The translations under genes and the position numbers were made by a program. The notes under the pieces are model-generated. The model did not search any database, had not been told where the DNA came from, and saw nothing but the letters and a program-made list of their open reading frames with translations. A stretch of DNA of 64,000 nt from the NCBI RefSeq assembly GCF_024721115.1, contig NZ_JAMDHK010000002.1, positions 124,001 to 188,000 of the forward strand. The letters run 5' to 3'. Below are positions 50,768-59,796 of this stretch, one piece after another; position 1 is the stretch's first letter; every line of letters starts with the position of its first letter. This DNA comes from Salipiger pentaromativorans. GTDB taxonomy: Bacteria > Pseudomonadota > Alphaproteobacteria > Rhodobacterales > Rhodobacteraceae.

Positions 50768-52270
50768 TCAGCCGCAGCGCAGATCCTTGGCCAGCGGGAT
50801 GCCGTCGCGGTTCTTTTCCACCCAGCCCATGATCCGGCCCATGGTCATCTTGCTGCCACCGAAGCCGATCCAGGGGGTGAATTCGGTGTTGAGGATGCTC
50901 TCGGGATCGAGCCGCAGCAGCCGGACAAAGACCTGCGCCACGATTGTGCCGCCCACGCCGGTCAGCTTGCCGGTCTTGTCGGCTTCCTGAAGGCAGTAGA
51001 ACCAGAGCGGCGTCTTGTCGATATGGCGCTCTTTCAGTGTCTCCGGCGCCGCCAGTTCCTTGATGCCCAGATGCGGCGCGTGATCGTGCAGCCAGCGCGC
51101 CACCTGCTGTCCCGAGGCCAGGTTCAGCGTGGTGCGGTCGCGCAGGATGTTGCGCAGCCCCAGCTTCTTGGCCTGATCGCGGGGGACCACCAGATCGCCC
51201 CAGCGTTCCTCTTTCGACACCACGGCATCGGGCAGGGCAAACAGCGTCTCGGCCATCTGCGTGCCCACCGGCAGCGCTTTCTGCGCCCGCCCGTTGCCCA
51301 TCTCGAAGAACATCTCCATGTCCATGTCGTCGCCGGGATCGCGCGGGCCGAGGGATTTCATCATGGCGAAGAGATCGCGCGGCGGCTGGCCGTTCTTCAG
51401 CACGTAGGAGGGCTGCACGGTGGAATGGCCGAAGCGATAGGCCGCGCCCGAGAACTCCGCCGGCATGATCGGCGCATGCGGCCCGAAGATATGGGGCGTG
51501 CTCAGCGCCGCGTCGATGCAATCCTGATCCACGAAGGCGGGCAGAAGCTGGTGCAGCACCAGCCATTGGTAATGCAGCCGCACGCTGCGGCGCACATGTT
51601 CGAAATCCATCAGCCGGGGGGCGACGGTCTCGTGCCAGACGCTTTGCCGGATCGACATGGCGCCCATCTCGCGCACGTCGTCGGCGGCGCTGCCGCCCTC
51701 CTTCACATGGCTCATCAGGATGTTGTGCAGGCAGATGAAGGCGCCCTGGATCTGGCTGACGAGGATGTTCTCGTCGTTGCGCGGATCGCCGATCAGCGCC
51801 GTGCCCTTGCCGTTGCGCGCCAGATCGAGCGGGCAGGCGTCGCGGCCGAAGAGCAGGTAATCCTTGTGCTGGGGGTGATAGAGATGCGGGGTCGCCTCGG
51901 GTCCGTCGCCATAGACGCAGTCGAGATCCAGCGTCGGGGTGCGCACGTTGCGGATCGAGCGCGGGTCGATCTTCTTGCCGATGCTGCTGGTGGCGTCGAG
52001 CGTGATGTCGTGATCGACGAACTGCCCGAAGAAGGTCATGCCCGCATCGGCGGGGCCGGTGGCGATCTGATCGGTCTTCATCTCATCGACCAGCGCGATA
52101 TAGGCGTCGAGGATATGCTGGTGCGACAGGTTGCCGGTGATCTCGTTGGGCTTGCCGAGCAGGTGGCCGAAATGCTGGGCGGGTGGCGTTTCGGACATCA
52201 GCGCGGTGCCGTCGAGGCATTGTTTGACAAGGTAATCGTAGCGGGACAGGGCGTGGATCATGCCGGTCAT
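50768..52270 (-). CDS. Animal-type heme peroxidase family protein
   Basis: A 500-residue member of the An_peroxidase/peroxidasin-cyclooxygenase superfamily. Start MTGMIHALSR was chosen over the longer frame because GGAGAC lies upstream. The distal His87 lies in FGQFVDHDITLD, the GDPRNDEN block is at 161-168, and the proximal His282 lies in YRFGHSTVQPSY. Such enzymes oxidise halides or organic substrates with H2O2. No signal peptide is seen at this start, so export, if any, uses another route. It is monocistronic. Confidence 0.85.
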   Translation of the reverse strand: MTGMIHALSRYDYLVKQCLDGTALMSETPPAQHFGHLLGKPNEITGNLSHQHILDAYIALVDEMKTDQIATGPADAGMTFFGQFVDHDITLDATSSIGKKIDPRSIRNVRTPTLDLDCVYGDGPEATPHLYHPQHKDYLLFGRDACPLDLARNGKGTALIGDPRNDENILVSQIQGAFICLHNILMSHVKEGGSAADDVREMGAMSIRQSVWHETVAPRLMDFEHVRRSVRLHYQWLVLHQLLPAFVDQDCIDAALSTPHIFGPHAPIMPAEFSGAAYRFGHSTVQPSYVLKNGQPPRDLFAMMKSLGPRDPGDDMDMEMFFEMGNGRAQKALPVGTQMAETLFALPDAVVSKEERWGDLVVPRDQAKKLGLRNILRDRTTLNLASGQQVARWLHDHAPHLGIKELAAPETLKERHIDKTPLWFYCLQEADKTGKLTGVGGTIVAQVFVRLLRLDPESILNTEFTPWIGFGGSKMTMGRIMGWVEKNRDGIPLAKDLRCG

Positions 52271-52472
52271 GCGGAAAGTCTCCTGAAAAAAGGCTGTCTG
52301 AAAATCTGCGAACGGGGCGGATTCCCCTGCGTCAGCCTGACGCAGCCGCGTCATCCGGTCGTGAATGAAAATTCCTGAATATGTCGCTCCGGCGCGGGAT
52401 CCGGTCCCCGGGGTGGTCCTTTGCGGGGCGGCCTGCTAGCCTGCGGACACAATCACCACAGGGAGCGTTTTT

Positions 52473-53486
52473 ATGGGGCCGGCTACGGACGCCGACGATA
52501 TTTCGCAGATTGCATTTGGATTCATGGGGTCGCAGGCGCTGTTCGTGGCGCTCGACCACGGGGTGTTCACCCGGCTGGCGGACGGGGCGCTGACCGCCGA
52601 GGAGATGGCGGCGGGCACGGGCCTGCATCGCGACCGCGCCGAGACCCTGCTGACGGCGCTGGCAGGGCTGGGTCTGGTGAGTGTCGAGGCGGGGCGCTTT
52701 GCCAATTCTCCGGCGGCGGCGGCCTTTCTGGTGAAGGGCGAGAAATACGATTTCGGCGATTACATCCGCCTGCAGGTCGGGCGCCAGATGTATGGGCTGA
52801 TGGGGCAGCTCGGCGCCGTTGTCGCGGGCACGCTGCCGGCCGGGGCCACCGCATCTTACGAGCAATGGTTCTCTGATCCGGAGCAGGCGCGGCTTTACTC
52901 GGAAAGTCAGCACGCCGGATCGCTCGGTCCCGCCCGCCAGCTTGCGCGGCGGCTGGATCTGTCGGGCGCGCGGCATCTTCTGGACGTGGGCGGCGGCACC
53001 GGCGCCTTTGCGATCACCCTCTGCCGCGCCTTTCCCGAGCTGCGCGCCACCATCGTCGATTTTCCCAATGTCGCGGCGCTGGGGCGGCGCTATGTCGAGG
53101 CGGCGGGGCTGTCGGAGCGCATCTCCTATGTCGAGGGCAACGCGCTGGAGAGGGGCTGGCCCGGCGGGCAGGATGTGATCCTGATGTCCTATCTCTTTTC
53201 CGGGGTGCCGGGCGCGGCGCATGACGGGCTGATCGGGCGCGCCTTCGATCATCTGGCGCCGGGCGGGCGGCTGCTGATCCATGATTTCATGGTGCATGCG
53301 GATCGCAGCGGGCCGCCTCTGGCGGCGCTCTGGCAGCTTCAGCACACCGCTTTCACGCCCGAGGCGCGTTCGGTCGATACCGAGGGGCTGACGGCGCTGA
53401 TGACCGCGAAGGGATTTGCCGAGGCCTCGGTGTCGGAGATGATTCCGCAGATGACCATGCTGGCCGAGGCGCGGCGCGCGGCCTGA
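52473..53486 (+). CDS. Methyltransferase with dimerisation domain (O-methyltransferase type)
   Basis: A 337-residue protein. A winged-helix dimerisation domain (residues 10-95, [22 protein letters not shown]) is followed by a SAM domain with [15 protein letters not shown]. Members of this Methyltransf_2 family methylate O-sites on phenolics, bacteriochlorophyll or carotenoid precursors. The surroundings give no pathway. It is divergent from the heme peroxidase gene. Confidence 0.8.
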   Translation: MGPATDADDISQIAFGFMGSQALFVALDHGVFTRLADGALTAEEMAAGTGLHRDRAETLLTALAGLGLVSVEAGRFANSPAAAAFLVKGEKYDFGDYIRLQVGRQMYGLMGQLGAVVAGTLPAGATASYEQWFSDPEQARLYSESQHAGSLGPARQLARRLDLSGARHLLDVGGGTGAFAITLCRAFPELRATIVDFPNVAALGRRYVEAAGLSERISYVEGNALERGWPGGQDVILMSYLFSGVPGAAHDGLIGRAFDHLAPGGRLLIHDFMVHADRSGPPLAALWQLQHTAFTPEARSVDTEGLTALMTAKGFAEASVSEMIPQMTMLAEARRAA

Positions 53487-53494
53487 GGTTTGAA

Positions 53495-53532
53495 AGCGCC
53501 CGCAATCGGGAAATTTCCCGATTGCGGGCGCT
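53495..53532 (+). terminator. 38-bp perfect palindrome after the methyltransferase gene
   Basis: The arms AGCGCCCGCAATCGGGAAA and TTTCCCGATTGCGGGCGCT are exact complements with no loop in the duplex. As RNA it forms a long stem, probably a terminator isolating tRNA-Arg, which begins 28 bp later. Confidence 0.75.
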
Positions 53533-53560
53533 GCCGCTTTGCCGTATCACCCCGGCGCAG

Positions 53561-53637
<77 letters not shown>

Positions 53638-53733
53638 TCTCCCATTCGTCGCCGTCCCTGTTATTCACGTTTCAGCAGGGGGTTCGGGAAAGCCTACGGA
53701 TGCGCTTTCCGGCCATGCGCGCTTTCCCTGTTG

Positions 53734-54717
53734 TCAGTCGCGGGTGAAGGGAGGGCGATCTTTTGCGAAATAAATGTCTTTGCAGATGTCGTATAGCTTC
53801 TTGTCCCAGACTGTGAAGCCATCAAGAATATCGCGCTGACGGGGGCTCAGATCTTGTAGAGCACTATCGGTGTCGGCGTTCCCCGGTGCCCGGTTGAGAC
53901 GGACCATGCCCGGTTTTGTGATGAGCTTTCTGGCGAGAAGACGCTTTACGAAATCGTCGAAATACTCGGTCAGACCGTAGGTGAAATCGTCGGCGAGAAT
54001 GTTGGAGATCGCCTCATGCGTCAGCCGGGCCTTCACATGCTCATTCTGTTGCTGCGCGCGCCTGTTTGCAAGCCTGCGAACCTGGCCGTTGTCGAGATCC
54101 TGGTCGGGTTTTCCGGTCTCGGCCGAGAACTCGAGAAACGTTCCAAAGCTCATGCCACCGCCGGCGACCTGCTCATGCAGAATATGCGTTTGAGTCCGAA
54201 GGACGTAGCGATAGAAGCTCAAGATCCGGGCTTTGGGGTCGCGTAGCACCGTAATATAGTGGCACTTCTGAGGAAGATGCTGCGCGACGCCGTAAAACAG
54301 GTGTCCGAAAACAAAGCGCAAAGCGGCCCGGTCCTCGATCGACATGGTCTTTAAGGATGCCAGGAACCCGTCATTCACCGCCAGTGCGGTGCCCTTCGCG
54401 CATTCACGGCCAAGTATGGCACTCAGCGACGAGCCTGCGGTTTTGGGAATGTGCAGATGGATGAGCGCGGTTGACCCGGCATTGCCGGCCATCTCGGAAT
54501 GCACCTTTTGTTTGATATTGCGTTGCTTCAGATTCCGGGAGAACTCGGCAGATTTCCAGAAACTCTGACGAAGCTGCGCGCCGCTTTTAAGGTTGCGGAG
54601 TTTTCCTTCGATCTCTTTCTGGGACGGCGACCTCCCAAGGTAGATTCGGTAAGCGATCTCAACATCATGCGCCGAAATCCCCTCGTTCTCTTGCTCGGTG
54701 AGTTTTTCGACACTCAT
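53734..54717 (-). CDS. Sulfotransferase family protein with DUF4214-like N terminus
   Basis: A 327-residue protein. The PAPS-binding HIPKTAGSSL (89-98) and the 3'-phosphate loop RDPKARILSFYR (159-170) mark a sulfotransferase. Residues 18-60 (IAYRIYLGRSPSQKEIEG) resemble a DUF4214/linker repeat. Acceptor unknown; surface polysaccharide is typical. Base composition is visibly more AT-rich than the neighbours and the gene lies between two tRNA genes, so it may be acquired. Confidence 0.78.
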   Translation of the reverse strand: MSVEKLTEQENEGISAHDVEIAYRIYLGRSPSQKEIEGKLRNLKSGAQLRQSFWKSAEFSRNLKQRNIKQKVHSEMAGNAGSTALIHLHIPKTAGSSLSAILGRECAKGTALAVNDGFLASLKTMSIEDRAALRFVFGHLFYGVAQHLPQKCHYITVLRDPKARILSFYRYVLRTQTHILHEQVAGGGMSFGTFLEFSAETGKPDQDLDNGQVRRLANRRAQQQNEHVKARLTHEAISNILADDFTYGLTEYFDDFVKRLLARKLITKPGMVRLNRAPGNADTDSALQDLSPRQRDILDGFTVWDKKLYDICKDIYFAKDRPPFTRD

Positions 54718-55083
54718 GGAGATTTCTCACGTATTTACGCCAACCGTCACTGGCCGTTTCCTGCCCACGATCCGCACAGGAAACATCCGTATTCTGGAGA
54801 AAATCGTTCAGAGCCGCGTCCCGGAAACGCAACGCCCAAAGGGTGTGATCCCGAAAACCGCTGAGCAATCCTCTCACGCCTGCAAGAGGTATCACCGCCG
54901 CATCGTGCCCGCAAACTCAAGTTGTGATTTGCCCCGGCGCTACGCGCATTAGGAGTCGATCCTGATGCTCGAGAAAGCCGCGAGGCGCGTTGCGAGCGAG
55001 ATAACCGGTGGCCGGCGGGCCGCGCCCGGCCTGCCAGAGCCCCGCCAAACGCGCTGTAAATCGTCTCGAAGGGTCTGCGTTTA
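54718..55083. other. 366-bp gap between the sulfotransferase and tRNA-Val
   Basis: The first half is AT-richer like the sulfotransferase gene and holds its promoter. The second half returns to the GC-rich background. Small open frames exist but none has a ribosome site or recognisable product. I see no attachment-site duplication of either tRNA. Confidence 0.5.
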
Positions 55084-55159
<76 letters not shown>

Positions 55160-55245
55160 GGCCTGCGCGGGTTTATCCAACCCCGCGGGACGTTTCAAGC
55201 GGCTTCGCCACGCTGATTTGCGAGCGACCGACCCCGGCGCGGCGG

Positions 55246-56532
55246 TCAGCCGCCGAGGAAGGGCAGGGGCAGGCCGAAGGCATCGGCCAGCAGCACCGCG
55301 TTCAGCCCCAGTACGGCGGTTGCCCCGGTGAGCGCCAGCAGGCGGACAAGCGGGCCCGTGGCGTGATCGCCCATCACGTCGCGGCGCGAGGTGAAGACGA
55401 TCAGCGCGATCATCGGGACGGGCAGGGCGATCGACAGGATGACCTGGCTGACCACGAGCGCCTGGGTCGCGTTCACCCCCGCAGCCACCACCGCGAAGGC
55501 CGGCAGCATGGTGATCAGCCGCCGCAGCCAGATCGGGATGCGGATGTGCAGGAAGCCCTGCATGATCATCTGCCCGGCCATCGTGCCCACCACCGATGAC
55601 GACAGCCCCGACGCGATCAGCGACACCAGAAACACCCCCGCGGCGGCGGCACCCAGCAGCGGCGTCAGCGTGTGATAGGCCGTCTCGATCTCGGCCACCT
55701 CGCTGTGGCCGAGGTGAAAGGCGCCTGCGGCCATCATCACCATGGCCATATTGACCATGCCGGCCACGGCCAATGCCAGCACCACCTCGGTGTTGGAAAA
55801 GCGCAGGACGCGGCGGCGGTCCGCGTCGGAGCGGATGAGCGTGCGGTTCTGCGTCAGGCCGGAATGCAGATAGATCGCATGCGGCATGACCGTGGCGCCG
55901 ATGATCCCGACGGCAATGGTCAGCGCTGCGGTATCGGGCAGATCGGGGGTGACCAGCCCGGTTGCGGCCCCGGCCCAGTCCACCGGGGCGATCAGCAGCT
56001 CGGCCAGGTAACACAGGCCGATCACGCCGACAAAGGCGCCGATGATCAGCTCCATCGGACGAAACCCCCGGCGGTCGAAGAGCAGTAGCGCATAGGTGAC
56101 GATGGCGGTGATCGCCATGCCCACGATCAGTGGCAGCCCGAACAGCAGCGCCAGCCCGATGGCCCCGCCAAGGAATTCGGCCAGATCGGTGGCCATCGCC
56201 GCCACCTCGCTCACCGCCCACATCCCCCAGACAACCGGCCTGGGAAAGCGGTCGCGGCTGAGCTCGGCGAGGTTCTTTCCGGTGACGATGCCCAGCCGCG
56301 CCGAAAGCGCCTGGAACAGCATGGCGATCAGATTGGCCAGCAGAACGACCCAGAGCAGGCTGTAGCCATAGCCGGCGCCGGCCTGGATATTCGTGGCGTA
56401 GTTGCCGGGGTCCATATAGGCCACCGAGGCGATGATCGCCGGCCCGGCAAACAGAAGACGCCCGCCAAGCCCGCGCCGTTCGCCTGCCAGCACCGCCGCC
56501 ATGCCCTGCCGGGCGCGCTCTGTCGAAGTCAT
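55246..56532 (-). CDS. mntH: MntH, Nramp-type manganese transporter
   Basis: A 428-residue Nramp protein with about 11 helices. The first metal-binding helix has SVAYMDPGNYATN (DPGN at 41-44) and the sixth has ATVMPHAIYLHS. Start MTSTERARQG was chosen since upstream codons would cross the operator. It imports Mn(II) (or Fe(II)) with protons. The divergent MntR gene and palindromic boxes point to manganese control. Confidence 0.93.
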   Translation of the reverse strand: MTSTERARQGMAAVLAGERRGLGGRLLFAGPAIIASVAYMDPGNYATNIQAGAGYGYSLLWVVLLANLIAMLFQALSARLGIVTGKNLAELSRDRFPRPVVWGMWAVSEVAAMATDLAEFLGGAIGLALLFGLPLIVGMAITAIVTYALLLFDRRGFRPMELIIGAFVGVIGLCYLAELLIAPVDWAGAATGLVTPDLPDTAALTIAVGIIGATVMPHAIYLHSGLTQNRTLIRSDADRRRVLRFSNTEVVLALAVAGMVNMAMVMMAAGAFHLGHSEVAEIETAYHTLTPLLGAAAAGVFLVSLIASGLSSSVVGTMAGQMIMQGFLHIRIPIWLRRLITMLPAFAVVAAGVNATQALVVSQVILSIALPVPMIALIVFTSRRDVMGDHATGPLVRLLALTGATAVLGLNAVLLADAFGLPLPFLGG

Positions 56533-56576
56533 GAAACCGGTCCGTTTGCGCAGAATGCGAAGAGTCTGAGTTTTAA

Positions 56577-56594
56577 ATATAGCCGTGGCTATAT
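56577..56594. promoter_or_regulatory. MntR-type operator of mntH
   Basis: ATATAGCC-GT-GGCTATAT is a perfect 18-bp palindrome 45 bp before the mntH start. Its form fits a DtxR/MntR operator and it lies in the mntH promoter. A degenerate second copy occurs at 56669-56684. Confidence 0.7.
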
Positions 56595-56668
56595 CGCATG
56601 CAATGGACAATTCAAGTTGCGACAGTCTTTGCGCCGCATTCGATGCCGCTCCGCTCTGGCGGGCGGCC

Positions 56669-56684
56669 AAAGCCTTGGCTATAA
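56669..56684. promoter_or_regulatory. Second MntR-type box before mntR
   Basis: AAAGCCTTGGCTATAA repeats the AGCC-N2-GGCTATA core of the box at 56577, with the left flank degenerate. It lies about 52 bp before the mntR start and probably provides autoregulation. Confidence 0.5.
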
Positions 56685-56735
56685 AGTATGTCCACGATAT
56701 GCCTTGTGGCGCCGCGCCGCTCTGGAAGGACCCCG

Positions 56736-57167
56736 ATGACGCAGGACGATTCGCCACCCGCCGCCGCGCAGCCCGACCGGTTCGCCCATGCCCGCGAGGC
56801 GCAGGCGGTGGCGCTGCTGGAGGATTACGTCGAGATGATCGGCGATCTGATGGCCGAGCTGGGCGAGGCGCGGGTGGCCGATATCGCGCTGCGCATGGGA
56901 GTGGCGCAGCCCACCGCCACCAAGGCGGTGGCCCGGCTCAAGCGCGAGGGGCTGGCGGTGTCGCGCCCCTATCGCGGGGTCTTTCTGACCGACTCCGGGG
57001 CCGAGCTTGCCGACCGGGTGCGCGCCCGCCACCGCACGGTGGTGGCCTTCCTCGTTGCCGTGGGCGTGCCGGAGGAGGTGGCGGAGCTCGACGCCGAGGG
57101 CATGGAACACCATGTGTCGGCAACGACGCTGCGCGCCTTCGAGGCGTTTCTGGCGGAAAAGGGCTAG
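56736..57167 (+). CDS. mntR: MntR, DtxR family manganese-dependent regulator
   Basis: A 143-residue DtxR/MntR regulator. Start MTQDDSPPAA follows GGAAGGA. The winged helix spans about residues 30-90 (DLMAELGEARVADIALRMGVAQPTATKAVARLKREGL), followed by a metal-binding helical domain (HRTVVAFLVAVGVPEEVAELDAEGMEHHVS) with Glu/His ligands. It represses mntH when Mn(II) is ample. The N-terminal 20 residues are an extension rich in Pro/Ala. Confidence 0.9.
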   Translation: MTQDDSPPAAAQPDRFAHAREAQAVALLEDYVEMIGDLMAELGEARVADIALRMGVAQPTATKAVARLKREGLAVSRPYRGVFLTDSGAELADRVRARHRTVVAFLVAVGVPEEVAELDAEGMEHHVSATTLRAFEAFLAEKG

Positions 57168-57173
57168 CGGCCC

Positions 57174-58385
57174 TTATTCCATCGACAGGATCATATTGCG
57201 CACCACCGGGTAGATCTCGTTCTCCCAGCGGCGCCCGTTGAACACGCCATAATGGCCGACATTGGCCTGAAGGTGATGGCGCTTGAGATGCGGGCGCAGG
57301 GTCGAGCAGAGATCATGCGCGGCGGTGGTCTGGCCCAGCCCGCAGATGTCGTCGCGCCCGCCCTCCACGGTCAGCAGCGCGGTGTTGCGGATCTTGGAGG
57401 GATCGACGGTCTTGCCGCGATAGGTGAAATCGCCCGTCGCCAGCTCGGCGCGCTGGAAGACCCGGTCGATCGTCTGGATGTAGAACTCGGCGGTCAGATC
57501 GAGGACGGCGAAATATTCGTCGTAGAAGTCCTTGATCTTCTTTGCTTCTTTCTCTTCCCCCGCAGCGAGGTGTTCATAGAGCTTGCGGTGCTGCGCCTGG
57601 TGCCGGTCCATGTTCATGGTCATGAAGGCGGTGAGCTGGACGAAGCCCGGATAAACCTTGCGGCCACCGCCCGGAAAACGCATCGGCACGGTCGAGATCA
57701 CGTTGCGTTCGAACCAGGACAGCGGTTTCTCGTTGGCCAGATCGTTCACCGCGGTGGGGCTTTCGCGCACATCCACGGGCCCCGCCATCAGCGTCATCGA
57801 ACGCGGCGTCGCGGGGTTCTTTTCCTCCGACATCACCGCGACCGCGGCGAGGGTCTGCACGCAGGGCTGGCAGACCGCCAGGACGTGGCCGCCGGGGCCG
57901 ATCTCTTCCATGAAGCGGATGACGTATTCGACATATTCCTCGACGCCGAACTCTCCGGCATCGCGGGGCACGTCGCGGGCATTCTTCCAGTCGGTGATAT
58001 AGACATCGTGATCGCGCAGCAGCGTGCGCACCGTCCCGGCGAGCAGCGTGGCGAAATGGCCCGAAAGCGGTGCGGTCACCAGCACCTTGGGCTGCTCGAC
58101 CTCGATGTCGCGCCGGAAGCGCAGCAGATTGCCGAAGGGCATGTCGAGCACGACTTCCTCGGTCACCGGAACTTCGCGGTTCTCCACCTGCACGGAATGA
58201 ATGCCGAAGCTCGGCCGCTCATGGCTGAGGCGGAAGCGCGACACCATTTCCATGAGGGCGGCGTTGCGGCGCAGCAGATCGCCAAAGGGGCCCATATTTT
58301 TCGGGCCAAACGCCAGCGACGAGAGCGCGGCGGTCCGAAAAGGGGCGATAATATCATCAAGTCCTTGATAAGTTGCGTAAAGCAC
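57174..58385 (-). CDS. phaZ: Intracellular polyhydroxyalkanoate depolymerase
   Basis: A 403-residue PhaZ of the intracellular, short-chain-length type. The lipase-box-like VCQPC (171-175) places Cys172 as nucleophile instead of serine, as in the Ralstonia PhaZa1 class. The C-terminal HLQANVGHYGVFNGRRW contains the probable catalytic His. No signal peptide is present. It mobilises stored PHB granules. Its 3' end is 7 bp from the convergent mntR stop. Confidence 0.92.
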   Translation of the reverse strand: MLYATYQGLDDIIAPFRTAALSSLAFGPKNMGPFGDLLRRNAALMEMVSRFRLSHERPSFGIHSVQVENREVPVTEEVVLDMPFGNLLRFRRDIEVEQPKVLVTAPLSGHFATLLAGTVRTLLRDHDVYITDWKNARDVPRDAGEFGVEEYVEYVIRFMEEIGPGGHVLAVCQPCVQTLAAVAVMSEEKNPATPRSMTLMAGPVDVRESPTAVNDLANEKPLSWFERNVISTVPMRFPGGGRKVYPGFVQLTAFMTMNMDRHQAQHRKLYEHLAAGEEKEAKKIKDFYDEYFAVLDLTAEFYIQTIDRVFQRAELATGDFTYRGKTVDPSKIRNTALLTVEGGRDDICGLGQTTAAHDLCSTLRPHLKRHHLQANVGHYGVFNGRRWENEIYPVVRNMILSME

Positions 58386-58488
58386 GTTGGTTCGCCCTTG
58401 TTAGTCCATGAAAACGCTAGCCAGAACGCCGCGCCTGTGCGACAAAAAAATTACCGCACTGCAGCATGAGGAGCGAAGTGAAGACGCC

Positions 58489-59142
58489 ATGACACAGGCA
58501 ACGCTCACGATTTCATCGAAAAATTATTCCTCTTGGTCGTTGCGCGGCTGGCTGTTGTGCAAGATGTCGGGCCTTGATTTCAAGGAAGAACCGGTCGATC
58601 CGACCGATGCGGATGTGCGCCAGGAACTGCTGTTGCTGTCGCCCACCGTGCGGGTGCCGCGCCTCACCCATGGCAAGGTCGAGGTCTGGGACACGCTGGC
58701 GATTGCGGAATACCTGTACGAGATCTTTCCCAAGGCGGGGCTTTTCCCGAAGGATGTGGCGCAGCGCGCCCATTGCCGGGCCATCGCCGGCGAGATGCAT
58801 TCGGGCTTCTACAACCTGCGCTCGGCGCTGCCGATGAACCTCAAGGCACGGCACGAGACCTTCAAGATGTTCTCGGGCGCGCGGCCCGACGTGGAGCGCA
58901 TCAAGACGATCTGGAGCGATTGCCTCGAGACCTATGGCGGGCCGTTCCTCTTTGGCGAGCCGACGGTGGCGGATGCCATGTATGCGCCGGTCTGCACCCG
59001 GTTCCGCACCTATGCGGTGACGCTGGACGATGCGCTCGAAGCCTATATCGACACGGTGCTCGACTGGGCGCCGATGAAGGAATGGACCGAGGGCGCGCTG
59101 GCCGAGCCGGAAGAGATCGAAGAACTCGAAGTCGAATTCTGA
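58489..59142 (+). CDS. Glutathione S-transferase family protein
   Basis: A 217-residue GST-fold protein, start MTQATLTISS. The thioredoxin-like N domain (SSKNYSSWSLRGWLLCKMSGLDFKEE) carries the active-site Ser region, and TVRVPRLTHG with cis-Pro and EVWDTLAIAEYL bind glutathione. The helical C domain follows from about residue 95. Family members conjugate, isomerise or reduce small electrophiles. No substrate is indicated. Confidence 0.85.
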   Translation: MTQATLTISSKNYSSWSLRGWLLCKMSGLDFKEEPVDPTDADVRQELLLLSPTVRVPRLTHGKVEVWDTLAIAEYLYEIFPKAGLFPKDVAQRAHCRAIAGEMHSGFYNLRSALPMNLKARHETFKMFSGARPDVERIKTIWSDCLETYGGPFLFGEPTVADAMYAPVCTRFRTYAVTLDDALEAYIDTVLDWAPMKEWTEGALAEPEEIEELEVEF

Positions 59143-59235
59143 AGACCCGCGCGGTGACGGGCCAAGCTCTGGATTTCGGGCGGAATTGGCGTTACGCCGC
59201 TTCCCAGGCCGTGACGGTGGCTTGGGGCGCGTAAC

Positions 59236-59796
59236 ATGTCGAATTTTCTTCTTCGCGATCCGGATTGTATCCTGATCCACATTCCCAAGACCGGCGGATC
59301 CTCGATCCGGCGCGGGCTCTGGAAAGGGCGCTACGAAGGGCCGGCCTTCGGTGACATTCCGGAAAGCTGGCCCGAGGTCTTCCGCTTCGCCTTCGTGCGC
59401 CACCCGCTCGACCGCTTCGTTTCTGCCTATGCGGATTTCACCCAGATCCGGGGATATGGCGGCGGCATCGGGCGCTTTGCCAGGATCGCCATGGACGAAA
59501 GCGTCGCCTATGGCGAAGAGCGCGCCACCCGCAAGGAGCGCATCCGCCATCACACGATCCCGCAGACCCACCCGTTCAACTGTCTCGATCTGGCCGACAC
59601 GCTCTATCGCTTCGAGGATTACGAGGCCGAGGTCGCGCGGCTGGCGGAAAAGACCGGGGTCGGGGTCGACGGGTTGCAGCACCGGCGCAAGACACAGCAC
59701 GAGGGCTGGCGCGAACTGCTGGATCCCACGCTGGTGCGCAGCCTGACCGGCTTTTACGAAGAGGATTTCACCCGGCTCGGCTATCCGCTGCCCTGA
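59236..59796 (+). CDS. Sulfotransferase family protein (short)
   Basis: A 186-residue sulfotransferase-family protein. The PAPS loop HIPKTGGSS (15-23) and the 3'-phosphate loop VRHPLDRFVSAY (54-65) are both present. Length fits the compact family-2 type of roseobacters. The acceptor is unknown. Its 3' end overlaps the convergent BadF-type kinase gene by 16 bp. Confidence 0.8.
   Translation: MSNFLLRDPDCILIHIPKTGGSSIRRGLWKGRYEGPAFGDIPESWPEVFRFAFVRHPLDRFVSAYADFTQIRGYGGGIGRFARIAMDESVAYGEERATRKERIRHHTIPQTHPFNCLDLADTLYRFEDYEAEVARLAEKTGVGVDGLQHRRKTQHEGWRELLDPTLVRSLTGFYEEDFTRLGYPLP

Noticed and set aside
54698-54952. 84-codon plus-strand frame between the sulfotransferase and tRNA-Val
   Set aside because: It starts inside the sulfotransferase gene on the opposite strand, has no ribosome site and no recognisable family.
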